In this document: positions 35,564-46,911 of the stretch, piece by piece | How the letters are laid out: every line of letters starts with the position of its first letter | How positions within the stretch are numbered: position 1 is the first letter of the stretch | From: Sanguibacter hominis ATCC BAA-789 | GTDB taxonomy: Bacteria; Actinomycetota; Actinomycetes; Actinomycetales; Cellulomonadaceae | Length of the DNA stretch: 64,000 bases | Reading direction: 5' to 3' | Assembly: GCF_012396185.1 (NCBI RefSeq) | Contig: NZ_JAAXOW010000001.1 | Span: 372,001-436,000, forward strand | Translations under genes and position numbers: made by a program | Notes under the pieces: model-generated | What the model saw: the letters and a program-made list of their open reading frames with translations, nothing else | What the model was told of the DNA's origin: nothing | The model's database searches: none

Positions 35564-36955
35564 TCACGGTTCGAGCCCTTCGAGGATCTCGGTGACGAGC
35601 GCCGCGACGGGCGAGCGCTCGGACCGCGTGAGCGTCACGTGCGCGAACAGCGGGTGCCCCTTGAGCTTCTCGATGACCGCGGCGATCCCGTCGTGCCGCC
35701 CGACACGCAGGTTGTCCCGCTGCGCGACGTCGTGCGTGAGCACGACGCGGGAGTTCTGCCCGATGCGCGAGAGCACGGTGAGCAGGACGCCACGCTCGAG
35801 GGACTGCGCCTCGTCGACGATGACGAACGCGTCGTGGAGCGAGCGTCCGCGGATGTGCGTGAGCGGGAGCACCTCGAGCATGTCGCGTGCCATGACCTCC
35901 TCGACGACCTCGCGCGCGACGACGGCCCCGAGCGTGTCGAAGACTGCTTCGGCCCACGGGTTCATCTTCTCGGCCTCGGTGCCCGGGAGGTACCCGAGCT
36001 CCTGCCCGCCGACGGCGTACAGCGGCCGGAACACCATGATCTTGCGGTGCTGCCGCCGCTCGAGGACGGCCTCGAGCCCTGCGCACAGGGCGAGCGCCGA
36101 CTTGCCGGTGCCCGCGCGCCCGCCGAGCGACACGATGCCGACCGACTCGTCCATGAGCAGGTCGATCGCGACGCGCTGCTCGGCGCTGCGCCCGCGCACA
36201 CCGAACACCTCCTGGTCCCCGCGGACGAGCTGGACGTGCTTGTCGGCCGTCACGCGGCCGAGCGCAGAGCCCCGGGGCGAGTGCATGACGACGCCCGTGT
36301 TGACGACGAGGTGCTCCGGCTGGCTCACGGTCGTGAGGTCGAGGTCGGCGAGCTCGACCGACTCGGCTTCCCAGAGCGCGGCCATCCGGTCGGCGTCGAC
36401 GTCGATCTCGGTCATGCCGGTCCAGCCCGTGTCGACGACGAGCTCGTGACGGTACTCCTCGGCGGCGAGCCCCACGGCGGACGCCTTGACGCGCATCGGC
36501 AGGTCCTTCGACACGACCGTGACGTCGTGCCCCTCGGCGCCGAGGTTGGCGGCGACGGCGAGGATGCGCGAGTCGTTGTCGCCGAGGCGGAAGCCAGCCG
36601 GCAGCACCTCGGGCGAGACGTGGTTGAGCTCGACGCGCAGCGTGCCGCCCAGGTCGCCCACGGGGATGGGGGCGTCGAGCCCGCCGTGCTCGACGCGCAG
36701 CTCGTCGAGGAGCCGGAGGGCGCTCCGCGCGAAGTAGCCCAGCTCAGGGTGGTGGCGTTTCGCCTCGAGCTCGGTGATGACGACGATCGGCAGGACGACG
36801 TCGTGCTCCGCGAAGCGCAGCATGGCGCGCGGGTCGGAGAGCAGGACGGACGTGTCGACGACGAACGTCCGGCGAGGATCTTCGGGGGGTGGGGCCCCTG
36901 CGTTCGTGCGGCGGGGGGCGCGCTGCGCCGAGGATCGCGTGCTCGGATCGGTCAT
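35564..36955 (-). CDS. PhoH2-type protein: PIN domain fused to PhoH ATPase
   Basis: 463 residues. The N-terminal PIN domain begins [20 protein letters not shown], with [12 protein letters not shown] and the acidic [10 protein letters not shown]. The PhoH domain has [20 protein letters not shown] (Walker A), [19 protein letters not shown] (Walker B) and [18 protein letters not shown]. Proteins of this architecture act as sequence-specific RNA helicase/ribonucleases (characterised in mycobacteria, where some pair with an antitoxin). No antitoxin-like gene is visible upstream here, so it is probably the stand-alone form. Confidence 0.93.
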   Translation of the reverse strand: MTDPSTRSSAQRAPRRTNAGAPPPEDPRRTFVVDTSVLLSDPRAMLRFAEHDVVLPIVVITELEAKRHHPELGYFARSALRLLDELRVEHGGLDAPIPVGDLGGTLRVELNHVSPEVLPAGFRLGDNDSRILAVAANLGAEGHDVTVVSKDLPMRVKASAVGLAAEEYRHELVVDTGWTGMTEIDVDADRMAALWEAESVELADLDLTTVSQPEHLVVNTGVVMHSPRGSALGRVTADKHVQLVRGDQEVFGVRGRSAEQRVAIDLLMDESVGIVSLGGRAGTGKSALALCAGLEAVLERRQHRKIMVFRPLYAVGGQELGYLPGTEAEKMNPWAEAVFDTLGAVVAREVVEEVMARDMLEVLPLTHIRGRSLHDAFVIVDEAQSLERGVLLTVLSRIGQNSRVVLTHDVAQRDNLRVGRHDGIAAVIEKLKGHPLFAHVTLTRSERSPVAALVTEILEGLEP

Positions 36956-37091
36956 GTCCGGCTCCCGGGGTGCGGGACGACGGTGTGTCGTCCGTCACAC
37001 CACAAGTTACGCCCGTGTCATTCGTCTGGCGAGGGTGCCCGCGTAACCATCACGTGAACAATCGACCGGTGCGACGGCGACCGGCGCTCAC

Positions 37092-37097
37092 TAGGCT
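37092..37097 (+). promoter_or_regulatory. TANNNT -10 motif for the amidase gene
   Basis: TAGGCT, 7 nt before the ATG at 37105; leaderless spacing. Confidence 0.5.
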
Positions 37098-37104
37098 CGA
37101 CGCC

Positions 37105-38538
37105 ATGGCCGAGCTGCACGACCTCACCGCTCTCGAGCTCGCCGCGGAGATCCGCGAAGGCGAGACCTCCCCCACTGACGTCGTGCGCCACGCGCTCGAC
37201 CGCGCCGAGGCGCTGGGACCTCAGGTGGGCGCGTTCGTCACGCTCGCGCCCGAGCGCGCCCTCGCGGAGGCCCGAGAGGCCGAGGCGGTCCTGCGGGCCG
37301 CGACCGACACCGACGCGCTGCCGCCCCTGCTCGGCGTGCCGTGCCCCGTCAAGGACCTCAACGCCGTCGCGGGCGTCCCGATGTCTGCAGGGTCGCGTGC
37401 TCTCGCCGGCTACGTCCCCGAGCACGACGACGGGATCGTCACCCTCCTCAACCAGGCGGGCACCGTCATGCTCGGCAAGACGACCACCCCCGAGCTCGGC
37501 CTGCCCTGCTACACGGAGCCCGACGGGCAGGCGCCCGCCCGCACGCCCTGGGACCTCACCCGCTCCGCGGGCGGCTCGTCGGGCGGCGCTGCTGCCGCCG
37601 TCGCCGCACGCATCGTCCCCGTCGCGCAGGGAAGCGACGGCGGTGGCTCGATCCGCATCCCCGCGAGCGCGTGCGGTCTCGTCGGGCTCAAGCCGAGCCG
37701 CGGCCGCATCAGCCCGGGACCGTACGCCATCGACGGCGCGGGCCTCGCGACGCTCGGCTTCCTCACGCGCGACGTGCGCGACACGGCCGCGCTCCTCGAT
37801 GCGACGGCGCGGCCGTGGCCCGGGGACACGTTCGAGCTGCCACCCCCGACGATCTCCTTCCTCGAGGCCGCACGGCGTCCCCCGGGGCGACTGCGTGTCG
37901 GCATCCTGACCTCGCCGGTGATCGCCGACGACGCTCCGGTGCACCCCTCGTGCCTCGCCGCGGTCGCGGCGGTCGCGGACGTGCTCGTCGAGCTCGGTCA
38001 CGACGTGTCCGAGGCGCCTGTGCCGTTCCCGGCCGAACGCTGGGGGGCGTTCCGGGCGCTGTGGTCGGTCATGGCGCTGCAGGCGCCCGTCCCGGCGGAC
38101 CGCGAGGAGCTCCTCGTCCCCCTCACCCGCTGGCTGCGTGAGCAGGGGCGCGCGGTGACGGGACTCGAGCACGCCCAGGCGGTCGCGGCGGTGCAGGTGC
38201 TCACGCGCGAGATCGCGCGGAGCTGGGCGGCGTTCGACGTGATCGTCTCCCCGACCCTCGCCCAGCTCCCGGCGCCCCTCGGCGCCTTGCGCGACGACAC
38301 GGACCCTGCGGGTGACTTCGCCGCGCAGACGCGCTTCACGCCCTGGACGAGCGTGTGGAACCTGTCGGGCCGCCCGGCGATCTCGCTCCCCGTGGCGATG
38401 CACGACGACGGCGGCACCCTGCTGCCGGTAGGTGTGATGCTCGGCGCCCGGTACGGTCGTGAGGACGTGCTGCTCGGTCTCGCGCGGACGCTCGAGGAGG
38501 TCTTCGGCTGGCAGGACAGGCGCCCGCCGGTCGCCTAG
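37105..38538 (+). CDS. Amidase-signature family hydrolase
   Basis: 477 residues from the ATG at 37105. The Ser-cisSer-Lys triad can be placed: Lys in GVPCPVKDLNAVAGVP, cis-Ser in SAGGSSGGAAAAVAA and nucleophile Ser in QGSDGGGSIRIPASACG. LVGLKPSRGRISPGP and TPWTSVWNLSGRPAISLPV complete the fold. It hydrolyses an amide bond; no GatB or GatA operon partner is adjacent, so it is probably a free-standing amidase rather than GatA. A leaderless promoter precedes it. No signal peptide. Confidence 0.92.
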   Translation: MAELHDLTALELAAEIREGETSPTDVVRHALDRAEALGPQVGAFVTLAPERALAEAREAEAVLRAATDTDALPPLLGVPCPVKDLNAVAGVPMSAGSRALAGYVPEHDDGIVTLLNQAGTVMLGKTTTPELGLPCYTEPDGQAPARTPWDLTRSAGGSSGGAAAAVAARIVPVAQGSDGGGSIRIPASACGLVGLKPSRGRISPGPYAIDGAGLATLGFLTRDVRDTAALLDATARPWPGDTFELPPPTISFLEAARRPPGRLRVGILTSPVIADDAPVHPSCLAAVAAVADVLVELGHDVSEAPVPFPAERWGAFRALWSVMALQAPVPADREELLVPLTRWLREQGRAVTGLEHAQAVAAVQVLTREIARSWAAFDVIVSPTLAQLPAPLGALRDDTDPAGDFAAQTRFTPWTSVWNLSGRPAISLPVAMHDDGGTLLPVGVMLGARYGREDVLLGLARTLEEVFGWQDRRPPVA

Positions 38539-38568
38539 CGGCAGGTGTCGGGACGAGTCGCGGGTGGC

Positions 38569-39069
38569 TCAGGCGCCTGCGGTCTGCTGCACCTGCGCGA
38601 CGATCGAGCGCGCCCACTCGCGCACCGCGTCCATGTCACGTCGGTCGCCCTGCTTGCCACGGGCCGCAGCGATGATCGCGCGCTCCGCGAAGTTGAGCAC
38701 GTTGAGGTCCAGCCGGCCGGAGAAGTGCCGGTGCCCGACGGCGCCCGTCGCAGTCATCCGCTCGTGCGTCTCGGCGGGTCGGTTCGACCCCTTCGCGGGA
38801 GCGTCCGCGAGACCGGACGAGAAGAGCCACACGGTCTTCGTGAGGAGCTCGTCGGTCAGACGCTCGACGAGCTCGCGCGCCTCGGGCAGCCAGCGGCCCG
38901 TGTAGATCGCCGATCCGACGATCACGACGTCATAGTCAGAGACCGAGGTGACGTCCTCAGGGGCGATGAGGTCGCACTCGATCCCGTTCGCGCGGATGGT
39001 CTCGGCGACGACCTCGCCGATCTCCAGTGTCGCGTTGTGACGAGATGCCACAGTCACGAGTGCCCTCAT
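38569..39069 (-). CDS. Flavodoxin-domain protein (HemG-like)
   Basis: 166 residues from the ATG at 39069, preceded by GAGGAGA. The flavodoxin fold is recognisable: MRALVTVASRHNATLEIGE (FMN phosphate loop), YDVVIVGSAIYTGRWLPEAREL and KTVWLFSSGLADAPAK. The C-terminal helical part resembles menaquinone-dependent protoporphyrinogen oxidase (HemG). It may be a redox partner or haem-pathway oxidase; the assignment beyond flavodoxin is uncertain. A 9-bp inverted repeat lies just upstream. Confidence 0.85.
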   Translation of the reverse strand: MRALVTVASRHNATLEIGEVVAETIRANGIECDLIAPEDVTSVSDYDVVIVGSAIYTGRWLPEARELVERLTDELLTKTVWLFSSGLADAPAKGSNRPAETHERMTATGAVGHRHFSGRLDLNVLNFAERAIIAAARGKQGDRRDMDAVREWARSIVAQVQQTAGA

Positions 39070-39093
39070 TAAAGTTCTCCTCACAGATGCCGA

Positions 39094-39124
39094 ATGGATA
39101 CGACCCCTCGCATTCCGTATCCAT
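39094..39124. promoter_or_regulatory. Long inverted repeat upstream of the flavodoxin gene
   Basis: ATGGATACG / CGTATCCAT, perfect 9-bp arms with a 13-nt spacer, ending 25 nt before the flavodoxin start. Candidate operator. Confidence 0.5.
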
Positions 39125-39161
39125 CCTCGCCGGGCGACACGACGGCTGTGTGGGCCGTATG

Positions 39162-39194
39162 TCCCGACGGGAAGTGACGTACGCCCCGTCGGGA
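39162..39194 (-). terminator. 10-bp inverted repeat after the 2-TM protein gene
   Basis: TCCCGACGGG / CCCGTCGGGA with a 13-nt spacer, 52 nt past the stop at 39246. It could be a terminator or a second operator for the flavodoxin gene. Confidence 0.4.
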
Positions 39195-39245
39195 ATCTCC
39201 CGTCCGACCTGCGTGTGCGCTCGGCTGAGCCTCAGCGGGCGAGCC

Positions 39246-40015
39246 TCAGAGGTCGAGCCTGCGACCCGGTCCGCGCCGGGGAGCGTGCGGGTCTCCCGGG
39301 CGCGGTGGTGCCACGGGCATCCAGCGCTGCGGCTCCGGCTCGACGTCGGGCACGCGCTCGGGCGGCAGGCTCCCCACCGGTGCGGCAGCCCCCGGGTAGG
39401 GCGGGGGCTCGAGGACGCGACCGTGCGCCGCCGGGTCGACCGGCGGGGCGGGGCGGGGCGCTGCAAGCGGAGGCTCCGGCCGAGGCGGCACGCCAGCGTC
39501 CTCGGCGCCTGCGTAGACCTGAGGGAACGAGGCCGCGAGGCGCGGGTCGTACCCCTCGGGGACCGTCGCGGTCGCCAGGTGCGACGTCGGGAACCTCTGC
39601 GCCGGACCGCCCGCTCGCGCCCCGCGCGCCTGCGCGGCCGCGATCATCGCGACCTCGACACCCACCTCGCGGCGCGCCATGCGCTCGAGCCTGCGCTGGT
39701 TCATCGCCCACGCGTGCACGACCGACGTGACCCGGAGGATCCAGATGACCGCCGAGACGGCGATCTCGTCAGCGGTGCCGAAGAACAGCCCTCCCCCGCC
39801 GAGCGTCCCGCCGCCCAGGGCGACGAACCCCCACACCCAGGCCCAGAGCTCGTACCGGCCCTTCTCCTCCGGGTCGAGGTTGGCGCGCATCCAGAACCAG
39901 ACGAACGACAACGTGCCGAGGGACAGCAGCGGGACCAGCAGGAGCCAACTCTTCGGGCGGGTCCAGGACGGGTCGGCGAGCCGCTCCTCGACCGTGCGCA
40001 CGTGGTGCCCGTACA

Positions 40016-40016
<1 letters not shown>
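39246..40016 (-). CDS. Two-helix membrane protein with proline-rich tail
   Basis: 256 residues; the ATG overlaps the AAA ATPase stop by one base (TGATG). Residues 20-40 (SKSWLLLVPLLSLGTLSFVWFWM-like) and 52-95 hold hydrophobic segments with GGGTLGGGGLFFGTADEIAV between them. Then follow a basic amphipathic stretch (AMNQRRLERMARREVG) and ~130 residues rich in Pro/Ala/Gly. No family recognised. Tight coupling to the AAA protein suggests a membrane anchor or substrate for it; that is inference. Confidence 0.75.
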
Positions 40017-41653
<1,637 letters not shown>

Positions 41654-41776
41654 CCCTGTCCCCTTCTCGCGTGGCAGACCGCTGCGCGCGCGTGCTGCGG
41701 GCCGCGCGTGCGGCGGCCGTCGTCAGCGCAGTCACGGTACCGCAGCGCACCGCGGTCGAACAGCGCACCCCAGCGG

Positions 41777-41782
41777 TAGGTT
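41777..41782 (+). promoter_or_regulatory. TANNNT -10 motif for the HIT gene
   Basis: TAGGTT, 6 nt before the ATG at 41789. Confidence 0.5.
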
Positions 41783-41788
41783 TGCCCC

Positions 41789-42241
41789 ATGGCCACGCTC
41801 TTCACCAAGATCATCGACGGCGAGATCCCGGGACGTTTCGTGTGGGCCGACGACCGCGCGGTCGTCTTCTCGACGATCGCGCCGATCACCGCCGGCCACG
41901 TGCTCGTCGTCCCCCGCGAGGAGGTCGCCGAGCTCACGGACGCGGACGACGACCTGCTCGCGCACCTCGTGCGGGTCGCCAAGGTCGTCGGCAACGCGCA
42001 GAAGTCAGCCTTCGACGCCCCGCGCGCCGCCCTGCTCGTCGCAGGGTTCGAGGTGCCGCACCTTCACCTGCACGTCCTGCCCGCGTGGGGAGAGGCCGAG
42101 CTCTCGTTCACGAATGCGCGCCCGGACACCCCGGGCGGAGAGCTCGACGCCGCGGCGGAGCGGCTGCGCGCTGCGCTCCGCGAGGCGGGCGAGGACGAGC
42201 ACGTGCCCGCGTCCCTGACCGCGCTCGACCCGATCGGCTGA
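41789..42241 (+). CDS. HIT-family nucleotide hydrolase
   Basis: 150 residues. The histidine triad is VPHLHLHVLPAW; LFTKIIDGEIPGRFVWADDR and GHVLVVPREEVAEL are the standard Hint-type surroundings. Such proteins hydrolyse nucleoside phosphoramidates or dinucleoside polyphosphates; the specificity is unknown. Divergent from the AAA gene and followed 49 nt later by ppc on the same strand. Confidence 0.93.
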   Translation: MATLFTKIIDGEIPGRFVWADDRAVVFSTIAPITAGHVLVVPREEVAELTDADDDLLAHLVRVAKVVGNAQKSAFDAPRAALLVAGFEVPHLHLHVLPAWGEAELSFTNARPDTPGGELDAAAERLRAALREAGEDEHVPASLTALDPIG

Positions 42242-42277
42242 CATTCGGACAGCCGGGTGCAAGTCACGACGGGCAAC

Positions 42278-42283
42278 TACAGT
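42278..42283 (+). promoter_or_regulatory. TANNNT -10 motif for ppc
   Basis: TACAGT, 7 nt before the GTG at 42291; leaderless spacing. Confidence 0.5.
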
Positions 42284-42290
42284 CGTCCAC

Positions 42291-44966
42291 GTGAGTGACA
42301 AGGAAAACGCCCAGGCCCCGTCCGAAGACCGTCGCCACGCACGTCACGAGCTCCCGGACGAGCTGCGTGCGGACGTCCGCCTCCTCGGCGGGCTGCTCGG
42401 GCGTGTCCTGACCGAGTCCGTCGGCCCCGACCTCCTCGACGACGTCGAGAAGCTGCGGTCCCTCACGATCGCCGCGTACTCCGACCCGTCCCCCGAAGCG
42501 ATCGCAGCCGCTGAAGACCTCATCGAGACGTTCTCGCTGCAGCGCGCCGAAGAGGTCGCGCGCGCGTTCCTCTGCTACTTCCACCTCGTCAACCTCGCCG
42601 AGGAGCACCACCGTGTGCGCGTGCTGCGTCGCCGCGAGGCCGAGGGCGAGACGCACGGCGACTCGCTCGAGCACGCCGTCGCACAGCTGCGCGAAGAGAT
42701 CGGCGACGAGGAGACGACGCGCCGCATCCAGGGGCTCGAGTTCCGCCCGGTCCTCACCGCGCACCCGACCGAGGCACGGCGTCGTGCGGTCGCTGCCGCG
42801 ATCCGGCGCGTCACGGAGCTGCTCGCCGAGCGTGACACGGTCGCCCTCGGCGGCATCAGCCTCGCCGACAACGAGCGCCGCCTGACCGCGGAGATCGACG
42901 CGCTGTGGCGCACCTCCCCGCTGCGCTCGTCGAAGCCGTCCCCGCTCGACGAGGTCCGCACGGCGATGTCGACGTTCGACCAGACGCTCTTCGAGGTGTT
43001 CCCCGAGGTCTACCGCCGCTTCGACCAGCTCCTCTCGGGCCCGGACGCGGGCCGGGTCGCACCCGTCGTCCCGCCGTTCGTCCGGCTCGGCACCTGGATC
43101 GGCGCGGACCGCGACGGCAACCCCAACGTCACCGCGACGATCACGCGCCAGGCGGCGGCGATCGCGAACGAGCACGTGCTCATCGCGCTCGAGCAGGTCG
43201 CGACGCGCCTCGGACGCTCCCTGACGCTCGACGCCGACACGACGCCCGCGTCCCCCGCGCTCGACAAGCTGTGGAAGTCGCAGCAGGTCATCGCCGAGGA
43301 GCTGACCGCGGACATCGCGATGCGCTCGCCGAACGAGCCGTACCGCCGCGTGCTGCTCGTCATCGCGCGCCGGATCTCCGCGACGCTCGCCCGCAACGCG
43401 GACCTCGCGTACGACAAGGCCGAGGACCTCCTCGCGGACCTCCTCGTCGTGCAGGGCTCGCTCGTCGAGGCCGGCGCCCCGCGCGCGGCGTACGCCGAGC
43501 TGCAGCAGCTCATCTGGCAGGTCCAGACGTTCGGCTTCCACCTCGCCGAGCACGAGATCCGCCAGCACTCCCAGGTCCACCGCGAGACGCTCGCAGAGAT
43601 CGCGGAGAAGGGCGCCGACGGCGACCTGTCCGACCGCAGTCGCGAGGTGCTCGACGTCTTCCGCGCGATCGCCTCGATCCAGAAGCGCTACGGCGTCCCG
43701 GCCGCACGCCGGTACATCGTGTCGTTCACGACGAGCGCCGAGGACCTCGCGAACGTCTACGAGCTCGCCCGGCACGCCCTCGGTCAGGACGCCGAGCTTC
43801 CCGTGCTCGACGTCATCCCCCTGTTCGAGACGTTCGCCGACCTCGAGGCCAGCGTCGACGTCCTCGAGGAGACGATCCAGCAGCCCGCCGTCCGCGAACG
43901 GCTCGCCGCGACCGGCCGCCGCCTCGAGGTCATGCTCGGCTACTCGGACTCGTCCAAGGACGTCGGCCCTGTCTCCGCGACGCTCGCGCTCTACGACGCG
44001 CAGAGCCGCATCGCCCAGTGGGCGCGGCGCAACGACATCACCCTGACCCTGTTCCACGGCCGTGGCGGCGCGCTCGGCCGTGGCGGCGGCCCCGCCAACC
44101 GCGCGATCCTCGCGCAGCCACCGCACTCGGTCGACGGCCGGTTCAAGCTGACCGAGCAGGGCGAGGTCATCGCGGCACGCTACGGCCACCCGGTCATCGC
44201 GGCCCGCCACATCGACCAGGTCGCGGCCGCGACGCTCCTCGCGTCCGCGCCGAGCATCGAGGAGCGCAACGCAGGCGCAGCCGAGAAGTTCCGCGACCTC
44301 GCGGACGTCATGGACGCCGCGTCGCGCGACCGGTTCTTCGAGCTCGTGAAGTCGCCGGGCTTCCCGCAGTGGTTCGCCCAGGTGACCCCGCAGGACGAGG
44401 TCGGGCTGCTGCCCCTCGGCTCGCGCCCGGCCAAGCGCGGACTGTCGATGAACTCCCTCGACGACCTGCGCGCCATCCCGTGGGTCTTCGCGTGGACGCA
44501 GGCACGCATCAACCTCACCGGCTGGTTCGGCCTCGGCACCGCGCTCCAGGCGATCGGCGACCCCGAGAAGCTGCGTCAGGCGTACGAGGAGTGGCCGCTC
44601 TTCGCGACGATGATCGACAACGTCGAGATGTCGCTCGCCAAGACCGACGAGCGCATCGCCCGCCGGTACCTCTCCCTCGGTGACCGCGAGGACCTCTCCG
44701 AGCTCGTGCTCGACGAGATGCGCCTGACGATCGAGTGGGTCCTGACGACCACCGGCCGTTCGCGGATGCTCGCAGACATGCGGGTCCTCGGCCGGGCCGT
44801 GCAGATGCGCAGCCCGTACGTCGACGCGCTCTCGCTCATCCAGGTCCGCGCCCTGCGGGTGCTGCGCCTCGACGACACGCGCCCCGAAGAAGAGGTTGCC
44901 CGCATCAAGCGGCTCCTCCTGATCACCATGAACGGTGTCGCAGCCGGGCTGCAGAACACCGGCTGA
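42291..44966 (+). CDS. ppc: Phosphoenolpyruvate carboxylase
   Basis: 891 residues, GTG start. Catalytic motifs: FRPVLTAHPTEARRRAV (His), LGTWIGADRDGNPNV, VMLGYSDSSKDVGPVSATLA (Lys) and FHGRGGALGRGGGPANRAI (Arg/Gly loop). The C-terminus ends in the conserved NTG. It carboxylates PEP with bicarbonate to oxaloacetate, refilling the TCA cycle. The nearby carbonic anhydrase and fumarase genes are functionally consistent but not in the same operon. Confidence 0.97.
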   Translation: MSDKENAQAPSEDRRHARHELPDELRADVRLLGGLLGRVLTESVGPDLLDDVEKLRSLTIAAYSDPSPEAIAAAEDLIETFSLQRAEEVARAFLCYFHLVNLAEEHHRVRVLRRREAEGETHGDSLEHAVAQLREEIGDEETTRRIQGLEFRPVLTAHPTEARRRAVAAAIRRVTELLAERDTVALGGISLADNERRLTAEIDALWRTSPLRSSKPSPLDEVRTAMSTFDQTLFEVFPEVYRRFDQLLSGPDAGRVAPVVPPFVRLGTWIGADRDGNPNVTATITRQAAAIANEHVLIALEQVATRLGRSLTLDADTTPASPALDKLWKSQQVIAEELTADIAMRSPNEPYRRVLLVIARRISATLARNADLAYDKAEDLLADLLVVQGSLVEAGAPRAAYAELQQLIWQVQTFGFHLAEHEIRQHSQVHRETLAEIAEKGADGDLSDRSREVLDVFRAIASIQKRYGVPAARRYIVSFTTSAEDLANVYELARHALGQDAELPVLDVIPLFETFADLEASVDVLEETIQQPAVRERLAATGRRLEVMLGYSDSSKDVGPVSATLALYDAQSRIAQWARRNDITLTLFHGRGGALGRGGGPANRAILAQPPHSVDGRFKLTEQGEVIAARYGHPVIAARHIDQVAAATLLASAPSIEERNAGAAEKFRDLADVMDAASRDRFFELVKSPGFPQWFAQVTPQDEVGLLPLGSRPAKRGLSMNSLDDLRAIPWVFAWTQARINLTGWFGLGTALQAIGDPEKLRQAYEEWPLFATMIDNVEMSLAKTDERIARRYLSLGDREDLSELVLDEMRLTIEWVLTTTGRSRMLADMRVLGRAVQMRSPYVDALSLIQVRALRVLRLDDTRPEEEVARIKRLLLITMNGVAAGLQNTG

Positions 44967-44970
44967 CACT

Positions 44971-44990
44971 GGGCCGGGCGCGGCCCCGGC
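44971..44990 (+). terminator. GC-rich hairpin after ppc
   Basis: GGGCCG, loop GGCG, CGGCCC, beginning 4 nt after the ppc stop; an alternative pairing uses GCCGGG/CCCGGC. No U-tract. Confidence 0.4.
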
Positions 44991-45006
44991 GGAAAGAAGC
45001 AACGAG

Positions 45007-46317
45007 ATGGGCCGGGACCACGCTGACGTGATCGACCGGGTGACGTGGCGTGCCGTCGTCGTCTGGTCGATCGCGGTCGTCGCGTACGCGATCGCGGTGC
45101 TCGCGCGCAGCTCGCTGTCCGCGACCGGCGTCGAGGCCGCGCTGCGCTTCGAGACGTCCGCCTCCGCCCTGTCGATGTTCGCGGTGCTCCAGCTCGCCGT
45201 GTACTCCGGCATGCAGATCCCCGCAGGCATCTTCCTCGACCGGTACGGGGCACGGGTCGCGATCACCCTCGGGTGCGCCCTCATCGCCGCCGGGCAGGTC
45301 GCGATGGCGTTCGCCTCGTCCGTCCCCGAGGCGGTCGGGGCGCGCGTGCTCGTCGGAGGCGGCGACTCGTTCGTGTTCATCTCCGTGGTCCGGCTCGTGC
45401 CGGCGTGGTTCCCGCCGCGCGCCGTCCCGCTGACGACCCAGCTCACCGGGATGCTCGGCCAGCTCGGCCAGCTCGGCAGCCTCGTCCCGTTCGTCGCCCT
45501 CCTCGACGCCCGCGGCTGGCCGACAGCGTTCGTCACCGCGGGCGCTCTCGCCGCCGGCATCGCAGCGCTCGTCGCGATCGTCGTGCGCGACGGACGGGCA
45601 CACGTCGTCGTCGACCTGCCTGACGAGCCGCCGCCCGCACGCCCGGACGGGCGCGCGGCCCCTGCCCCGGTGCGTCCGCCCACGATGCGCGAGACCTGGC
45701 GCAACCCCGGCACACGCGCGGGCTTCTGGGCGCACTTCGTCGCACCGTTCCCCACCTACTCGTTCGTCCTGCTGTGGGGCTCGGTCTACATGACCCGCGC
45801 AGAAGGCCTCAGCGCCGAGGCGAGCCTCGGGGTACTCAACCTGTACGTCGTCTCGTGCCTCGTCATGGGGCCGGTCCTCGGCGTCCTCGCGGGCCGCTTC
45901 CCCGGCCGCCGCCTCGTGCTCGTCCTGAGCGTCGTCGCGGCCCAGGTGCTCGCGTGGGCGATCGTCCTCGCGTGGCCCGGACGCGCCCCGCTCGCGACCC
46001 TGCTGGTCCTCGCGACGACGATGGGCGCAGCCGGTCCAGGATCACTCCTCGGCTTCGACTACGCGCGCGAGACCAACCCGCTGCGCACGCTGGGGGTGTC
46101 GACAGGAATGGTCAACACGGGCGGGTTCATCTCGACGCTGACGATCATGCTCCTCGTCGGCGTGGCGCTCGACCTGGTCGGTGAAGGTACCCCCGACCTG
46201 ATCACGGACCGCGGCTTCACGCTCGCGTGGCTGACGTTCATCCCGCTGTGGGTCCTCGGCATCACGAACCTCGTGCGTGCCGACGGCCGCCTGCGCCGTG
46301 CACAGGCGGCCGTCTGA
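45007..46317 (+). CDS. MFS transporter (12 TM)
   Basis: 436 residues from the ATG at 45007, preceded by GGAAAGAAG. Twelve helices in two halves: VVWSIAVVAYAIAVLARSSL with the R-S pair in helix 1, the loop FLDRYGARVAITLGCALI (motif A variant), then a basic Pro-rich central loop and the second half from FWAHFVAPFPTYSFVLLWGS. It resembles nitrate/cyanate or organic-anion type MFS importers, but the substrate is not readable. It follows ppc after a short hairpin. Confidence 0.88.
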   Translation: MGRDHADVIDRVTWRAVVVWSIAVVAYAIAVLARSSLSATGVEAALRFETSASALSMFAVLQLAVYSGMQIPAGIFLDRYGARVAITLGCALIAAGQVAMAFASSVPEAVGARVLVGGGDSFVFISVVRLVPAWFPPRAVPLTTQLTGMLGQLGQLGSLVPFVALLDARGWPTAFVTAGALAAGIAALVAIVVRDGRAHVVVDLPDEPPPARPDGRAAPAPVRPPTMRETWRNPGTRAGFWAHFVAPFPTYSFVLLWGSVYMTRAEGLSAEASLGVLNLYVVSCLVMGPVLGVLAGRFPGRRLVLVLSVVAAQVLAWAIVLAWPGRAPLATLLVLATTMGAAGPGSLLGFDYARETNPLRTLGVSTGMVNTGGFISTLTIMLLVGVALDLVGEGTPDLITDRGFTLAWLTFIPLWVLGITNLVRADGRLRRAQAAV

Positions 46318-46335
46318 CCGTCCCGGTCCGGGCTG

Positions 46336-46869
46336 TCAGCGCAGCCCGTCGGCGTGCCCCAGCCGCCCCTGCGCGCGCGTCTGCGCGATCATCAGGCGCA
46401 GCGCCTCGACGACGAGGGCGTGGTCGTCCATCTGGGGCAGCCCCGACACCGTGACGGTGCCGACCATGCCCACGCTCTGCACGAGCACGGGGAACGAACC
46501 GCCGTGCGCCGCGAAGCGCGCCTCGTCGAACCACGGGTCGTCCTCGATCCGTCGACCGTTCAGGCGCGGGCGCAGGCCCACGAGCAGCGAGGGCTCCCCG
46601 TAGTGCAGGACCGTGGCGGTCTTGCGACGGATCCAGTCGGCGTTGCTCCGCTTCGCTCCGGGCATCGCGACGTGGAACAGGACGTGGTCGCCGCGCGAGA
46701 TGTCGATCGCGACAGGAAGCTCGCGCTCCTCCGCGAGCCGCACGAGCGTGAGCCCGAGCCTGCGGGCGTCGTCTGCCGTGAACGAGGCCAGGTGCAGCTC
46801 GGCCATCTCCGCCTCGATCTGCGAGATCGCTGCGGCGATCTCCTCGGTGTCCTTCGGATATTCGGTCAT
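46336..46869 (-). CDS. UPF0303 / haem-degrading-domain protein
   Basis: 177 residues from the ATG at 46869, with GAGGAG upstream; the GTG two codons earlier would sit against the ribosome site. The fold motifs LVRLAEERELPVAIDISRGD, MPGAKRSNADWIRRKTATVLHYG, FAAHGGSFPVLVQSVGMVGTV and SGLPQMDDHALVVEAL are those of the GlcG/HbpS (DUF336) group, UPF0303 branch. Some relatives bind haem or sense redox; the role here is unknown. Confidence 0.9.
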   Translation of the reverse strand: MTEYPKDTEEIAAAISQIEAEMAELHLASFTADDARRLGLTLVRLAEERELPVAIDISRGDHVLFHVAMPGAKRSNADWIRRKTATVLHYGEPSLLVGLRPRLNGRRIEDDPWFDEARFAAHGGSFPVLVQSVGMVGTVTVSGLPQMDDHALVVEALRLMIAQTRAQGRLGHADGLR

Positions 46870-46911
46870 GGTCACTCCTCGGGTCGAACCTGCGGTTTGC
46901 GCGCTGACGGG

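Noticed and set aside
35564-36955. PhoH2 gene as a toxin-antitoxin pair
   Set aside because: No small antitoxin-like ORF precedes the PIN-PhoH gene on the same strand; the upstream 149 bp leads to a divergent amidase gene.
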